Source: a bacterium
GTDB taxonomy: Bacteria; Bdellovibrionota_C; UBA2361; SZUA-149; JAQTWB01
Direction: 5' to 3'
Length of the DNA: 63,651 nt
Assembly: GCA_028689495.1 (NCBI GenBank)
Contig: JAQTWB010000007.1
Location: forward strand, 4,178-67,828
In this document: positions 54,329 through 63,651 of the stretch, piece by piece
Layout of the letters: the number at the start of each line of letters is the position of its first letter
Position numbering within the stretch: the first letter of the stretch is position 1
Program-made: the position numbers and the translations under genes
The notes under the pieces: generated by a model
Databases searched by the model: none
The model's input: only the letters and a program-made list of their open reading frames with translations
What the model was told of the DNA's origin: nothing

Positions 54329-54874
54329 TCAGTGTCCGAACGGCTTGTAAACAAGCTCATCAAGATTCATCCGCCTTCTATACGCAACTGTCTCTGGAGT
54401 CTCCAACTGCAATAAACCATTAAAAACAGCCGCGAGCACGTTGTGCGGGTTCTGCGATCCGACTGACTTCGTCAGGATATCGCTAACGCCCACTTTCTCC
54501 AGCACACCACGAACAGAACCACCTGCAATTACCCCGGTTCCCGGGGAAGCTGGCTTCAGAATTACTGTCGCAGCCCCAGAGCGTCCAATAACTTCGTAGG
54601 GAATGGTGCTACCAACAAGTGGCACCTTAATCATGTTCTTGCGCGCGCCTTCAGTGGCCTTGCGAATAGCATCAGGCACCTCGTTAGCTTTACCCAAACC
54701 ATAACCAACACTACCCTGTCCATCTCCAGCAACAACCAACGCACTGAAGCTGAAACGGCGTCCGCCCTTCACCACTTTCGCAACGCGATTGATAATTACT
54801 ACCTTATCACTAATTTCACCGGCATCTTCGGCGCGAACCTTGCGATTTGCAGGTCTTGGATACTTGGCTGCCAT
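54329..54874 (-). CDS. rpsE: Ribosomal protein S5
   Basis: S5 (181 residues) helps decoding fidelity. The double-stranded-RNA-like domain begins with [22 protein letters not shown] and the C-domain carries [22 protein letters not shown]. Position in the spc operon between rplR and rpmD is standard. Confidence 0.97.
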   Translation of the reverse strand: MAAKYPRPANRKVRAEDAGEISDKVVIINRVAKVVKGGRRFSFSALVVAGDGQGSVGYGLGKANEVPDAIRKATEGARKNMIKVPLVGSTIPYEVIGRSGAATVILKPASPGTGVIAGGSVRGVLEKVGVSDILTKSVGSQNPHNVLAAVFNGLLQLETPETVAYRRRMNLDELVYKPFGH

Positions 54875-54903
54875 TTAAGCTCTCCTATCTGATTCTTTCG
54901 ATT

Positions 54904-55269
54904 CTAAAGCTGCAGTCCAGCTTCTCGTGCGCCTTGAGCTACCGCTGCCACTCTTCCGTGGTATAGATAGCCATTGCGATCAAACGTTACTGCCTCAATT
55001 TTCAATTCCTTCGCGAGTTCTGCTATGCGGCTGCCTAGCAGCTTGGCGCTGGCAACTGAACCCGTTCCAACTTCACCCGACTCCAATTCCCGCGTCGAAG
55101 CTGCGGCGAGTACAACGGAACCCTCATCTGATATAAGCTGAGCCGTAGTAAAACGCAGACTTCTAAAAACACACAAACGTGGTCTCAGATTAGTTCCAGT
55201 GATCTTCTTTCTAACCCTGGCTTTGCGCTTGCAACGCGCTTCCCTTCGCTGCTTTGCATTATCAGCCAT
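54904..55269 (-). CDS. rplR: Ribosomal protein L18
   Basis: L18 (121 residues) binds 5S rRNA with L5. The basic N-terminus RREARCKRKARVRKKITG and PRLCVFRSLRFTTAQLISD, then AVTFDRNGYLYHGRVAAVAQGAREAG (split) are typical. It starts 38 bp after rplF. Confidence 0.96.
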   Translation of the reverse strand: MADNAKQRREARCKRKARVRKKITGTNLRPRLCVFRSLRFTTAQLISDEGSVVLAAASTRELESGEVGTGSVASAKLLGSRIAELAKELKIEAVTFDRNGYLYHGRVAAVAQGAREAGLQL

Positions 55270-55307
55270 ATGCTTATGCTCCCGTCTAAGTTACGTAAAA
55301 CTAAATA

Positions 55308-55856
55308 TTACTTTTTACCAGCCTTACCAGCCTTTCTGCGCACCACTTCATTGCGATAACGAACCCCCTTGCCCTTATAGGGTTCAGGCTTACGGAATGA
55401 ACGGATAACTGCTGCGACCTGACCTATAATCTGCTTGTCGATCCCCTCAAGACGCACAAATATCTGGCGTCCTTCCTTAATCACTGATGCCACTACGCCT
55501 TTTGGCAGCTCATAGTTGATATCGTGTGAGTAACCAAGCCCTAAAGTAAGGGTATTTCCCTTAACATCAGCCTTGTAACCGACACCTATCAATTCCAGTT
55601 CCTTCACAAACCCCTGAGCGACACCTTCAACCATGTTATTGAGAAGCGAACGCTCCAAGCCGTGATATGCCCTTGTCGCCTGTGCGGTATCACGCCGACT
55701 TAATACAAGCTCACCATCAACAGAAGTGACTTCTATCTCAGGACGAACGGCCCTGACCAGCTGACCTTTTGGCCCCTTGACAGTCACTTCCTGGCCAGCG
55801 ATGCGCACTTCTACGCCCTTAGGCACACTTATTGGCATTTTTCCTATACGTGACAT
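55308..55856 (-). CDS. rplF: Ribosomal protein L6
   Basis: L6 (182 residues) has two repeated beta domains. MSRIGKMPISVPKGVEV is the usual opening, and KPEPYKGKGVRYRNEVVRRKAGKAGKK closes the protein (family PYKGKGVRY motif). It is 104 bp downstream of rpsH, a slightly wide gap. Confidence 0.97.
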   Translation of the reverse strand: MSRIGKMPISVPKGVEVRIAGQEVTVKGPKGQLVRAVRPEIEVTSVDGELVLSRRDTAQATRAYHGLERSLLNNMVEGVAQGFVKELELIGVGYKADVKGNTLTLGLGYSHDINYELPKGVVASVIKEGRQIFVRLEGIDKQIIGQVAAVIRSFRKPEPYKGKGVRYRNEVVRRKAGKAGKK

Positions 55857-55960
55857 TTAACACCTTCCCTAACGTGTATACGTGTGCACCTGAAACATTA
55901 AGACAGATGCTCATTGTTTCCGGAAATGGTGGCCGACAAAAGCCAAGCCTCCAATCGGAC

Positions 55961-56362
55961 CTAAAATACCGAGCAGATCAACTCTCCGCCGATTCCCTTC
56001 TCCCTTGCCTCTCGGGCACACATCATGCCCTGCGAAGTCGAAAGAATGATAGTACCCAAACCACCTCTAAACCAAGGCAAGTCCTCTGTTCCTTCGTATC
56101 TTCTCTTGCCTGGTCTGCTCAGGCGATTGAGTTCGCGAATAACGGGGCTTCCGTCATGCAGATAGCGTAAGGTAATATCAACTACCTTCTTGACTTCGCC
56201 ATCAGAGCTACGCTCCGTAAAGGCCTCAATGTAACCCTCAGACTTTAAAACTTCCAGCAAGCTAAGCTTAACCTTCGAGGAAGGCGCTGTGACTTTTGCT
56301 GCACGAGCAGCACTGCTGTTCCTGATTCTGGTAAGTAGATCAGCAATTGGATCAGTAACCAT
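55961..56362 (-). CDS. rpsH: Ribosomal protein S8
   Basis: S8 (133 residues) binds the central domain of 16S rRNA and usually represses the spc operon at rplE. DPIADLLTRIRNSSAA and the C-terminal GTIILSTSQGMMCAREAREK are diagnostic. It follows rpsN by 23 bp. Confidence 0.97.
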   Translation of the reverse strand: MVTDPIADLLTRIRNSSAARAAKVTAPSSKVKLSLLEVLKSEGYIEAFTERSSDGEVKKVVDITLRYLHDGSPVIRELNRLSRPGKRRYEGTEDLPWFRGGLGTIILSTSQGMMCAREAREKGIGGELICSVF

Positions 56363-56385
56363 CTCTATTTTCTCCTATCTGCTAA

Positions 56386-56571
56386 TTACCAGCTGGCCAT
56401 TGTCATTCCAGGAATCTCACCCTTGCGAGCACGATCCCGTAAACAAAGCCGACACAATTCAAACTTACGATAAACGCTTCTTGCGCGTCCGCAGCATCGA
56501 CAGCGACTATATTCCCTAACCTTGAACTTCTGTTTTCTATTGCACTTAGCGATTAGTGATTTCTTCGCCAT
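56386..56571 (-). CDS. rpsN: Ribosomal protein S14, zinc type (Z)
   Basis: The short 61-residue form has the zinc pair: CRCC and CRLC in [22 protein letters not shown]. This form (S14p/S29e type) lacks the insertion of the 101-residue enterobacterial protein. It lies 10 bp after rplE. Confidence 0.97.
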   Translation of the reverse strand: MAKKSLIAKCNRKQKFKVREYSRCRCCGRARSVYRKFELCRLCLRDRARKGEIPGMTMASW

Positions 56572-56581
56572 AATTTACCTC

Positions 56582-57133
56582 TTAGTTAAACTTGCTCTTG
56601 CCACGGAACGGGAATCCCATCAATTCAAGCAACGCCTCACCCTCCTGGTCAGTTGGAGCAGTGGTGACAAAACTGATACTCATTCCGCGAAGCGTGGTTT
56701 TTTCCAAATCAATTTCTGGAAAAATAATCTGTTCATTAATTCCCAGCGAATAGTTACCACGGCCATCAAAAGACGCCCTGGGAATACCTCGGAAGTCACG
56801 AACTCGCGGCAGCGCGACAGAGACCAGTCTGTCAAGAAACTCATACATCCTCGTGCTACGAAGAGTTACAGACACTCCGATAGGGACGCCCTCTCTCAAC
56901 TTAAAGTTCGCAATGGACTTACGGGCTTTGCGAATAACCGGCTTCTGCCCGGATATCTTGGTCAAGTCATCAACTGCAGTCTCAATTGCCTTTGCATTCT
57001 GCACGGCCTCACCAACCCCCATGTTGATAACAACTTTTTCCAACTTGGGAATCTGGTGAACGTTTTTGTACTGAAAACGCTCCTGCAACTGCGGAACCAC
57101 CTTTTCTTCGTATTTTTCCCTGAAACGAATCAT
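56582..57133 (-). CDS. rplE: Ribosomal protein L5
   Basis: L5 (183 residues) binds 5S rRNA. Marks are [42 protein letters not shown] (family QKP motif) and a C-terminal [23 protein letters not shown] (split). It lies 47 bp after rplX. Confidence 0.97.
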   Translation of the reverse strand: MIRFREKYEEKVVPQLQERFQYKNVHQIPKLEKVVINMGVGEAVQNAKAIETAVDDLTKISGQKPVIRKARKSIANFKLREGVPIGVSVTLRSTRMYEFLDRLVSVALPRVRDFRGIPRASFDGRGNYSLGINEQIIFPEIDLEKTTLRGMSISFVTTAPTDQEGEALLELMGFPFRGKSKFN

Positions 57134-57180
57134 ATTACTTTCTCCTACCCACTGTTTTCCCAGCGTCGGTATCCGCTCGT

Positions 57181-57552
57181 TTAAACTTCAATCTGCTCAA
57201 ATTGCTTTGTTTGTGGATTAATGTACCCACGAACTTTGTGGCCGTCTTCCAATGTTTTGAAACAAAGGCGAACAGGCCGTTTTATTGTCTCTGCATAAAA
57301 CATCACGTTGGAAAGATTAATACTTCCTTCCTTTGTGACGATACCAGCAGATTCTGTAGGCGACATTGCCCGTTTGTGCCGCTTAATAAGATTAACTCCC
57401 TCAACCCAAACACGTCCGCGCTCACGATCGATACGTCGTATCTTTCCAACACGCCCTTTGACTTGTTCACTCTTCAAAGAGTTACCGCCGGCAATTACCA
57501 TAACCGGATCACCAACTCTCAACTTTGTTGCAATCTGTGTCTTGCTGGTCAT
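57181..57552 (-). CDS. rplX: Ribosomal protein L24
   Basis: L24 (123 residues) has the KOW motif [20 protein letters not shown], then [19 protein letters not shown]. Its start overlaps the rplN stop by one base (TAATG). The last 25 residues, rich in aromatic and basic residues, extend slightly. Confidence 0.96.
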   Translation of the reverse strand: MTSKTQIATKLRVGDPVMVIAGGNSLKSEQVKGRVGKIRRIDRERGRVWVEGVNLIKRHKRAMSPTESAGIVTKEGSINLSNVMFYAETIKRPVRLCFKTLEDGHKVRGYINPQTKQFEQIEV

Positions 57553-57920
57553 TATAGTACCTCTGGTGCCAAGGATATAATCTTCATGAAATCCTTCGCA
57601 CGCAACTCACGTGCGACAGGTCCGAAAATCCGGTTCCCTACCGGCTCCTTCGCCTGGTTTATCAGAACCGCCGAATTCTCATCAAATTTTATATATGTGC
57701 CATCAGGTCGAGCAATTGACTTGGCTGTTCGAACAATCACCGCCTTGTGAACAGTTCCTTTTTTTATCTTGGACTGAGCCACAGCCTCCTTGACAGTTAC
57801 GACAATTATATCACCGACAGACGCGTAACGCTTTTTAGAGCCACCGAGCACCTTGATGCACATGACCTTCCTGGCACCGGAGTTGTCAGCAACGGTTAGC
57901 ATTGATTCCTGCTGTATCAT
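57552..57920 (-). CDS. rplN: Ribosomal protein L14
   Basis: L14 (122 residues) starts [20 protein letters not shown] and ends with [16 protein letters not shown]-type sequence. The [19 protein letters not shown] region contacts 23S rRNA. It follows rpsQ by 11 bp and overlaps rplX. Confidence 0.98.
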   Translation of the reverse strand: MIQQESMLTVADNSGARKVMCIKVLGGSKKRYASVGDIIVVTVKEAVAQSKIKKGTVHKAVIVRTAKSIARPDGTYIKFDENSAVLINQAKEPVGNRIFGPVARELRAKDFMKIISLAPEVL

Positions 57921-57931
57921 CTTCTCCTCGC

Positions 57932-58201
57932 CTAGATTGCTCTCTCAATGATATTCGACACACGCCAGCGCTTGTTTTTGGAAAGCGGCCGACATTCAAC
58001 AATCTGCACCTTGTCACCGATATTGCAATCATTCGCCGCATCATGCGCCATATAGCGCTTGGTCGACTTGATATACTTACCGTAAGAAGAATGCTTCTTT
58101 TGAGTAGTAACTGTTACCACAACAGTCTTATCCATTTTGTTGCTGGCAACATACCCCTCGACCATCTTCTGCGCTGCCAGCTGTGGTGTATTCTGATTCA
58201 T
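57932..58201 (-). CDS. rpsQ: Ribosomal protein S17
   Basis: S17 (89 residues): the first ~12 residues are divergent, then [31 protein letters not shown] and [12 protein letters not shown], the standard OB-fold. It starts 31 bp after rpmC. Confidence 0.96.
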   Translation of the reverse strand: MNQNTPQLAAQKMVEGYVASNKMDKTVVVTVTTQKKHSSYGKYIKSTKRYMAHDAANDCNIGDKVQIVECRPLSKNKRWRVSNIIERAI

Positions 58202-58232
58202 TTACTTGCTCCCTTTAAAATCCGAATAACGC

Positions 58233-58445
58233 CTATTCCGCTTGCGCGATCTTGTTTTCGGCAATCACTGTCTTGGCCCTGGCGATACTTTTTTTAATCG
58301 CGCCAACCAGAGCAGGATTGTTCAGCTGACCTGTCACTTTGCGAAACCTCAGCTTCATCAACTCTTCTTCCCAGCCACTGACTTTGGACTCAAGTTCTTC
58401 AACCGAACTTCCTCGCAGCGTCTTATTCTCTTCAACTCTTTTCAT
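58233..58445 (-). CDS. rpmC: Ribosomal protein L29
   Basis: L29 (70 residues) is a two-helix protein at the exit tunnel. LRGSSVEELESKVSGWEEEL and LRFRKVTGQLNNPALVGAIK match the family. It lies 25 bp after rplP. Confidence 0.95.
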   Translation of the reverse strand: MKRVEENKTLRGSSVEELESKVSGWEEELMKLRFRKVTGQLNNPALVGAIKKSIARAKTVIAENKIAQAE

Positions 58446-58470
58446 CGTTTCACCACAATCCGCTATGCGA

Positions 58471-58896
58471 TTACATTACTGGCATTTGCCGGCTTACGAA
58501 GCGTGTTCCTACGGGTAGCTTGGCCGCCGCAAGTCTGAAGGCTTCCTTCGCTACATCCTCACTCACACCCTTCATCTCATAAAGAATTCTACCCGCACGA
58601 ACCTCCGCTACCCAGGACTCTGGAGAGCCCTTCCCTTTACCCATTCGAACTTCCGCGGGTTTCTTTGTCAAAGGCTTATCAGGAAACACCCGAATCCAAA
58701 TTTTACCGCCACGTTTAACATAGCGAGTCATGGCGATACGTGCCGCTTCAATCTGACGGTTAGTGATCCATGAAGACTCTACCGCCATCAAACCAAAATC
58801 ACCAAAGGCGACATTAGTTCCACGTGTCTCAGTCCCGCGCAGGTGTCGTGCCTGCTTCATTACCTTGCGGTGTCTAATTCTTTTTGGAGATAACAT
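58471..58896 (-). CDS. rplP: Ribosomal protein L16
   Basis: L16 (141 residues) sits by the A-site. [39 protein letters not shown] and [27 protein letters not shown] are family sequence (the last split by conservation). It follows rpsC by 67 bp. Confidence 0.98.
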   Translation of the reverse strand: MLSPKRIRHRKVMKQARHLRGTETRGTNVAFGDFGLMAVESSWITNRQIEAARIAMTRYVKRGGKIWIRVFPDKPLTKKPAEVRMGKGKGSPESWVAEVRAGRILYEMKGVSEDVAKEAFRLAAAKLPVGTRFVSRQMPVM

Positions 58897-58963
58897 TACT
58901 TTACTTTCCTAAATTCTCACTTTGCATTGCGACAAGAGAGGATCTCACCAGAAACGCGTTCCC

Positions 58964-59620
58964 TTAAGAGGCGACATGCTCCAAGGACTCAATTCCTTCC
59001 ACCTTCTCACCCAGATAAATCCAGGTCTTAACACCAATGATTCCATAAGTGGTCAACGCTTCAGCAAATCCGTAATCGATACGTGCACGAAGCGTATGTA
59101 GAGGTACTCGTCCTTCACGGGTCCACTCGGTACGAGCAATGTCTGCTCCACCGAGTCGGCCAGCGACTGAAACCTTAATGCCCTCTGCACCCATTCGCAT
59201 CGCCTTACCAACAACATCCTTCATCGCACGACGGAACGCCACGCGTCGAACAAGCTGGTTAGCTACACTTTCTGAAACAAGCTGGGCATCCAAATCAGGC
59301 TTGCGTATTTCAATGATGTTAATCGCAACATCCTGACCAACAAGCTTACGCAAGTCAGCACGCAAATCTTCAATATCTTTACCCTTACGTCCGATCACAA
59401 GACCGGGACGAGCCGTTTTGACCGTAATACGAACTCTAGCTGCAGCACGTTCGATCTCAACATTGGCGACTCCAGCGCTCTGAAGTCTCTTACGAACGTA
59501 ATCTCTAAGAAAAAAATCTTGATGAAGCTGCTTGGCTAAGCCGTCTTTTTTGTACCAACGCGATCTCCAGGTTTCTGTAACGCCCAATCTGAAACCGAGG
59601 GGATGTACTTTCTGACCCAT
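58964..59620 (-). CDS. rpsC: Ribosomal protein S3
   Basis: ATG 59620 ([13 protein letters not shown]) is the family start; an upstream frame to 59758 runs through rplV and is a shadow. S3 (218 residues) forms part of the mRNA entry tunnel and has helicase activity. The KH domain carries [16 protein letters not shown]. The C-domain has [14 protein letters not shown]. It lies 26 bp after rplV. Confidence 0.98.
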   Translation of the reverse strand: MGQKVHPLGFRLGVTETWRSRWYKKDGLAKQLHQDFFLRDYVRKRLQSAGVANVEIERAAARVRITVKTARPGLVIGRKGKDIEDLRADLRKLVGQDVAINIIEIRKPDLDAQLVSESVANQLVRRVAFRRAMKDVVGKAMRMGAEGIKVSVAGRLGGADIARTEWTREGRVPLHTLRARIDYGFAEALTTYGIIGVKTWIYLGEKVEGIESLEHVAS

Positions 59621-59646
59621 TTGCCTGACCTCTCTTCTAATTAAAA

Positions 59647-60006
59647 CTAAATTTCGTCCAATACGACGGAGATGTGTGATGTACGCTTCCGAATAGGAGT
59701 GGCTCGTCCTTGCGCGCGCGGCATAAAACGTTTCAATGTTTTGCCTTCGTTCACCCAAGCCTGCTTTACATACAACTCATCAAGATCCACGCCTTCCTGC
59801 GACTTCGCATTAGCAACCGCTGAAAGAATCAGTTTCTTTAACATTGGAGCTGTTTTTTTGTCACAGAACTCCAAAAGCGATATCGCCTCTTCAACTCTCT
59901 TGCCACGCACAACATCAACAACAAGTCGCGCTTTACGCGGAGAGAGTCGAACCCCACTCAATGTTGCCTTGGATACGTGGCTTGTGTTGGTTTTTGTCTT
60001 AGCCAT
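59647..60006 (-). CDS. rplV: Ribosomal protein L22
   Basis: L22 (119 residues) lines the exit tunnel. [22 protein letters not shown] (split by family conservation) and the loop/C-terminal [21 protein letters not shown] are typical. Start has a Thr/Lys-rich tail. It follows rpsS by 17 bp. Confidence 0.97.
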   Translation of the reverse strand: MAKTKTNTSHVSKATLSGVRLSPRKARLVVDVVRGKRVEEAISLLEFCDKKTAPMLKKLILSAVANAKSQEGVDLDELYVKQAWVNEGKTLKRFMPRAQGRATPIRKRTSHISVVLDEI

Positions 60007-60023
60007 TATAACCCTCGAATCTA

Positions 60024-60293
60024 TTATCGCTTCTTGTCAGTTCCATGACCGTGGTAGGTCCGTGTCGGAGAAAACTCGCCCAGTTTATGTCCAACCATGT
60101 TTTCCGTAACGAAAACTGGCACAAACTTTTTCCCATTGTGCACAGCAAATGTCAGTCCGACCATATCCGGCGTTATCGTCGAGCGTCGAGACCACGTCTT
60201 GATCGGGCCTTTGTGAGCGCCATCCTTAGCGCGCTCTACCCACTTCAATACGCTCTCATCTACAAAAGGACCTTTCTTAATTGAACGAGGCAC
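60024..60293 (-). CDS. rpsS: Ribosomal protein S19
   Basis: S19 (89 residues) is in the 30S head. [19 protein letters not shown] is the standard N-terminus; ending [13 protein letters not shown] is typical. It follows rplB by 39 bp. Confidence 0.98.
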   Translation of the reverse strand: MPRSIKKGPFVDESVLKWVERAKDGAHKGPIKTWSRRSTITPDMVGLTFAVHNGKKFVPVFVTENMVGHKLGEFSPTRTYHGHGTDKKR

Positions 60294-60332
60294 TTGCGAT
60301 TCCTCCTAACTCTAATTTTCTATTCAGCAATT

Positions 60333-61154
60333 TTACTTGCGACGACGAACAATAAACTTATCAGTTCTCTTGTTTGATCTGGTCTTGTAACCTTTTGTCG
60401 GAACACCCCATGGACTGACTGGATGTCGCCCACCACTTGTTCGCCCTTCACCACCACCATGTGGGTGATCCACCGGGTTCATGGCCACACCACGAACCTT
60501 TGGGCGTCGTCCGATCCAGCGACTTGCACCAGCCTTACCAAGCGACTTGTTTGCCTGCTCGGCATTACCAACGGTGCCGATTGTCGCGGTACATGTGATC
60601 AAAACACGCCTTTGCTCACCTGACGGCAATCTAACCTGGGCGTATTTTTCGTCTTTCGCCATGAGCTGAGCGCTACCACCCGCGGCACGAACAAGAACAC
60701 CACCCTTACCAGGTCGTAATTCAATATTATGTAATTGCTCACCTAGCGGAATATCCTTAATCGGCAAGGTATTTCCCACACGTATCGGAGCGGAGCTACC
60801 AGACACAATCTGCGCCCCCACCTTAAGACCTTCCGGGCAAATAATATAACGCTTCTCACCATCAACGTAGTTAATTAAGGCAATTCTCGCGTTTCGATTC
60901 GGATCGTACTGAATAGAATCAACTACACCAACTATGCCAGTCTTTTCACGACGGAAGTCAATCACGCGATATTTGCGGCTATTACCTCCACCACGACGCC
61001 TGACTGTAATACGCCCGGAGTTGTTGCGGCCAGAAATCCGGTTCTTGTTGACAAGCAACGAACGCTCCGGCTTAGCATCAGACAACTCTACATAATCACA
61101 TGTGGCCCGGAATCGCTGCCCCGGACTCATTGGTCTACGCTTTTTAATTCCCAT
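60333..61154 (-). CDS. rplB: Ribosomal protein L2
   Basis: L2 (273 residues) is needed for peptidyl transfer. Marks are [31 protein letters not shown]-like [20 protein letters not shown], and the C-terminal [20 protein letters not shown] with the catalytic-region His. It follows rplW by 48 bp. Confidence 0.98.
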   Translation of the reverse strand: MGIKKRRPMSPGQRFRATCDYVELSDAKPERSLLVNKNRISGRNNSGRITVRRRGGGNSRKYRVIDFRREKTGIVGVVDSIQYDPNRNARIALINYVDGEKRYIICPEGLKVGAQIVSGSSAPIRVGNTLPIKDIPLGEQLHNIELRPGKGGVLVRAAGGSAQLMAKDEKYAQVRLPSGEQRRVLITCTATIGTVGNAEQANKSLGKAGASRWIGRRPKVRGVAMNPVDHPHGGGEGRTSGGRHPVSPWGVPTKGYKTRSNKRTDKFIVRRRK

Positions 61155-61202
61155 TTCCCACTCCCTGCACGGGGTTAAAGTTCCCGCGAAAAATCTGTAA
61201 CC

Positions 61203-61505
61203 TTACAGACCCTCAACAACTTCAATAGTCTGACCTTCAGCAAGCTTAACGAGTGCCTTCTTCCAGGACTTCTGTGTTCCAGCCTGCCCCTTCACTCGCT
61301 TAAGCTTACCTATGTAGTTCATTGTCTTGACATCAACCACCTTCACATCAAACAGCTTTTCAACCGCCTTGCGAATTTGTGGCTTATTTGCGTCCGGGTG
61401 CACTTCAAACGTTATACTTCCAGAAAGGTGACGAGTTACTGTCGACTTTTCTGTGATTAGTGGGCGTCTTAGAATCCCACTAAGTGATTGCTTATTATCT
61501 GCCAT
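61203..61505 (-). CDS. rplW: Ribosomal protein L23
   Basis: ATG 61505 is preferred: GGAG lies six bases before it, and the tandem ATG upstream adds 1-4 residues. L23 (100 residues) docks trigger factor and SRP at the exit tunnel. RRPLITEKSTV, FEVHPDANKPQIRKAVEKLF and VKTMNYIGKLKRV are typical. It is separated from rplD by the 372-bp structured insertion described below. Confidence 0.97.
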   Translation of the reverse strand: MADNKQSLSGILRRPLITEKSTVTRHLSGSITFEVHPDANKPQIRKAVEKLFDVKVVDVKTMNYIGKLKRVKGQAGTQKSWKKALVKLAEGQTIEVVEGL

Positions 61506-61877
61506 CATCTTCTCCATTGAAAACTCAGCGTGAGCCCGGCGGTAATATACCCATCAAGCACAAACAGATACACCCACATTAGTTGCTCGACCCTGAGACG
61601 CAGGCTCGTCCTGCGTGTGGTCTTGCAACCGGCGTAATATATTTATCTGAACTGGATTTACACCAACTGCCTTGACTGATTCAGTCAAGGCTATCTCAAG
61701 CTACTACACGGGTATTTCACCCGGGGTTACTGCATATTGAGGTTTCCCCCCTGCAGAGTTGCGCGTTCTTACCCCAACAAACATCAATTGTCACGCGCGG
61801 AGGGTTAAAAAATCAGCTCATCGCTAATTTTTATGGTTGGAGTAATTAAGAAAACCACTCCAACCGCATCAGTATAG
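61506..61877 (-). ncRNA. Structured intergenic insertion between rplD and rplW (candidate RNA)
   Basis: Neither strand has a credible protein frame. On the transcribed (minus) strand there are several strong stems: GGTTGGAGT/ACTCCAACC (61835-61865), CCTTGACTGA/TCAGTCAAGG (61670-61690), CGGGT/ACCCG (61709-61723), CTGCA/TGCAG (61730-61756) and ACGCAGG/CCTGCGT (61598-61616). Some loops are GNRA-like. The first hairpin is followed by ATAAAAATTAGCG and a TTTTTT. It is in a place where genes normally abut, so it is either a regulatory leader for rplW-rplB, an attenuator, or a mobile structured element. RNA status is inferred. Confidence 0.55.
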
Positions 61878-62519
61878 TCAGCTACCCCGAGCAATCCTCT
61901 TGTCCAGAGCATCTCCAACGAAGAGAACAGCTGAAGTGTGCATAACATCGTAAACATTCAAGTTATCTTCTGAACAAACCTGAATGCCAGGGATATTGCG
62001 CAAACTTTTCTCGGCGATATCATCTCTTCCGGAAAAGACGACCAAGACCTTTGACGGTGCAGTCAAACCAATAGAAGTCAAGACCTTGGCTGCAGCAGCA
62101 GTTTTGATAGCCGACAGGTCAAAACCTTGCAAGCCAGACACTGCGCCAACCTGCACTCGAGAACGCAATGCATGTGTTACTGCCAGCTGACGTTGCTTGC
62201 GGTTTACATCAAAGCTGTAATCCCGAGGCCGAGGTCCATGAGCGATACCACCGCCAACCCATACAGGCGAGGTGTTCGACCCGGATCGCGCCCGCCCAGT
62301 TCCTTTCTGTTTCCAAGGCTTGATCCCACCACCGGCCACTTCAGCTCTTGTCTTTACTGAATGAGTTCCGGCGCGACGCCCCGCTCTTTGCCAACGGACA
62401 ATCTGATGCAAAAGGCCCTTATCGACCTCTCCCGCCAGCGGAGTCCCTTCTAAAGATCGTGTCTCCAGACATTCACCTGCAGAGCTATATATCTTTACTG
62501 TATTTACTACTGTTTCCAT
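61878..62519 (-). CDS. rplD: Ribosomal protein L4
   Basis: L4 (213 residues) reaches the exit tunnel and often represses the S10 operon. KPWKQKGTGRARSGSNTSPVWVGGGIAHGPRPRDYSFD is the tunnel-loop region (conserved KQKGTGRAR and GPxPRDY). It lies 25 bp after rplC. Confidence 0.98.
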   Translation of the reverse strand: METVVNTVKIYSSAGECLETRSLEGTPLAGEVDKGLLHQIVRWQRAGRRAGTHSVKTRAEVAGGGIKPWKQKGTGRARSGSNTSPVWVGGGIAHGPRPRDYSFDVNRKQRQLAVTHALRSRVQVGAVSGLQGFDLSAIKTAAAAKVLTSIGLTAPSKVLVVFSGRDDIAEKSLRNIPGIQVCSEDNLNVYDVMHTSAVLFVGDALDKRIARGS

Positions 62520-62544
62520 GAATCCACTCCAAAACTATTTTCGC

Positions 62545-63189
62545 TCAGCCGCATTTTCGCGAATGTCGCAGAATAACAGTTGAATTTTTTGCACCTGGGA
62601 TAGATCCCTTAATCAGAATCGCGTTATCTTCTTCACGGATACCGACAATCTCAAGGCCCTCCTGAGTAACGCGAACATTACCCATCTGCCCAGCCATACG
62701 CTTGTTTTTAAAAACACGCCCTGGGAACTTACGACAACCAATCGAACCACCGTGCCGGAAATATTCGTGAGTTCCGTGACTGACAGTCTGCACACCACTC
62801 ATTCCATGGCGCTTGACTACCCCAGCATACCCCTTACCAATGGTTGTTCCACAAATGTCGACTTTCTGCCCAGTCTGAAAAATCTGCCCAACTGTAAGCT
62901 CATCACCTACCTGATGACCAGCCTCTTCCTCAGCCGTAATGCGAACTTCCTTGGCAACTCTTGGCAACCCCTTCTTGGCTGCCGAAAAATGGCCCGTTAG
63001 TGCGCGATTAACTCGCTGCGGCTTCTGCTGTCCGTAACCAAGTTGAACTGCAGAATAACCATCTTTAGCTACAGTTTTTACCTGCTGTACAACGTTCGGA
63101 GAGACTTCAATCACAGTAACTGGCAACTGATTGCCATTTTCTGTAAACACACGAGTCATCCCTAATTTTTTACCAATTAATGCTTCCAT
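62545..63189 (-). CDS. rplC: Ribosomal protein L3
   Basis: ATG 63189 (MEALIGKKLGMTRVF) is the family start; the frame extends 18 residues upstream into rpsJ. L3 (214 residues) lies near the peptidyl transferase centre. GTTIGKGYAGVVKRHGMSG and SIGCRKFPGRVFKNKRMAGQ are diagnostic. It is 10 bp after rpsJ. Confidence 0.98.
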   Translation of the reverse strand: MEALIGKKLGMTRVFTENGNQLPVTVIEVSPNVVQQVKTVAKDGYSAVQLGYGQQKPQRVNRALTGHFSAAKKGLPRVAKEVRITAEEEAGHQVGDELTVGQIFQTGQKVDICGTTIGKGYAGVVKRHGMSGVQTVSHGTHEYFRHGGSIGCRKFPGRVFKNKRMAGQMGNVRVTQEGLEIVGIREEDNAILIKGSIPGAKNSTVILRHSRKCG

Positions 63190-63199
63190 TGTCCGCCAC

Positions 63200-63514
63200 T
63201 CACTGAAGTTTGATCTCGACATCAATTCCCGCAGAAAGTTCAAGCTTTCCTAGGTCGTCAATTGTCTGCTGAGTTGGTTCAAGAATGTCCAAAACACGCT
63301 TGTGCGACCGTATCTCGAACTGATCGCGCGCCTTCTTGTCCACGTGAGGAGAGCGGTTTACTGTAAAACGCTCAACTCTGGTTGGTAGCGGAATTGGACC
63401 AGCAACCTTGCCACCAGTTCTCTTTACCGCCTTCACTATCTCTTGTACTGCTTGATCCAGAACCTTATGGTCATAGCCACAAAGACGAATGCGAATACGT
63501 TGACTTCCTATCAT
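63200..63514 (-). CDS. rpsJ: Ribosomal protein S10
   Basis: S10 (104 residues) also partners NusB in antitermination; nusB is at 12.9 kb. [18 protein letters not shown] and [23 protein letters not shown] (split) are family sequence. It starts 11 bp after tuf, the classic str-S10 junction. Confidence 0.98.
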   Translation of the reverse strand: MIGSQRIRIRLCGYDHKVLDQAVQEIVKAVKRTGGKVAGPIPLPTRVERFTVNRSPHVDKKARDQFEIRSHKRVLDILEPTQQTIDDLGKLELSAGIDVEIKLQ

Positions 63515-63525
63515 CGTTCTACCCC

Positions 63526-63651
63526 CTATTCGATGATTTCGGCAACGACGCCGGCACCAACTGTACGTCCGCCTTCACGGATCGCAAAGCGGAGTTCCTT
63601 GTCCATCGCAATCGGAGCAATAAGCTCGACTTCAACCGAAATATTGTCGCC
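63526..63651 (-). CDS. tuf: Elongation factor Tu, C-terminal fragment (continues off window)
   Basis: The last 41 residues are visible: a stretch starting [17 protein letters not shown] and ending with [21 protein letters not shown], the end of EF-Tu domain 3. The 5' part lies beyond the right edge. It heads the S10 operon here, as in many bacteria. Confidence 0.97.
   Translation of the reverse strand, partial: GDNISVEVELIAPIAMDKELRFAIREGGRTVGAGVVAEIIE

Noticed and set aside
58964-59758. Long N-terminal extension of S3
   Set aside because: The extra 46 residues are rplV sequence read in another frame; the family start is at 59620.

Overview
The window (63.6 kb, roughly 48-50% GC by eye) is chromosomal DNA of a Gram-negative bacterium. 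Support for an outer membrane and cell envelope comes from a TonB-like protein, several lipobox lipoproteins, an OmpA-like lipoprotein, a FlgO-domain lipoprotein, TatA and a PEP-CTERM protein. S4, S14 and L36 are all the zinc-binding (Cys) forms and adenylate kinase is the short-lid form. Gene order and protein types suggest a deltaproteobacterial-grade lineage or related candidate phylum, but nothing here fixes a species.

Layout. 1-12 kb: end of a DUF3426-like membrane protein, tatA, a TonB-like protein, a phosphoribosyltransferase plus small lipoprotein, thiE, ispG, a degenerate receiver protein, an OmpA-like lipoprotein, and an active/inactive M16 peptidase pair, ending in a Ca-binding-repeat lipoprotein. 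11.6-12.9 kb has no credible protein gene but is full of inverted repeats; I read it as one large structured RNA on the minus strand (about 11.7-12.5 kb) plus a second, self-closed structured element (12671-12876). 12.9-17.7 kb (minus): a thiF/moeB-rhodanese fusion, metY, metX, ribH, nusB. 17.9-28.6 kb: small hypotheticals, a DUF1232-DnaJ fusion, superoxide dismutase, a receiver-histidine kinase, fabD, an N-terminally shortened SPFH protein next to a REP-like repeat, two head-to-head lipoprotein genes, a 75-bp tandem array and a Rieske-like protein that has lost its histidine ligands. 28.6-35.1 kb: thrS, thiolase, PEP-CTERM protein, and a sodium/neurotransmitter-type symporter with a small membrane partner. 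35.1-37 kb: a REP-associated tyrosine transposase bracketed by 88-bp tandem palindromic repeats, next to a frameshifted GGQ release-factor-like gene. 37-44.4 kb: valS, a nitroreductase and a secreted trypsin-like protease with four C-terminal repeats.

44.5-63.6 kb (all minus) is the translation core: tuf (partial), the S10 and spc operons, secY-adk-map, the alpha operon ending in rpoA-rplQ, then fabI and a pyrophosphate-type phosphofructokinase. Two departures from the usual order stand out. There is a 372-bp structured, non-coding stretch between rplD and rplW, which normally abut. There is also no infA between map and rpmJ.

The most promising undescribed items are the structured RNA regions at 11.7-12.9 kb and at 61.5-61.9 kb, and the transposase/88-bp repeat system. 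Calls rest on reading motifs and pairing by eye; no search or folding program was run.
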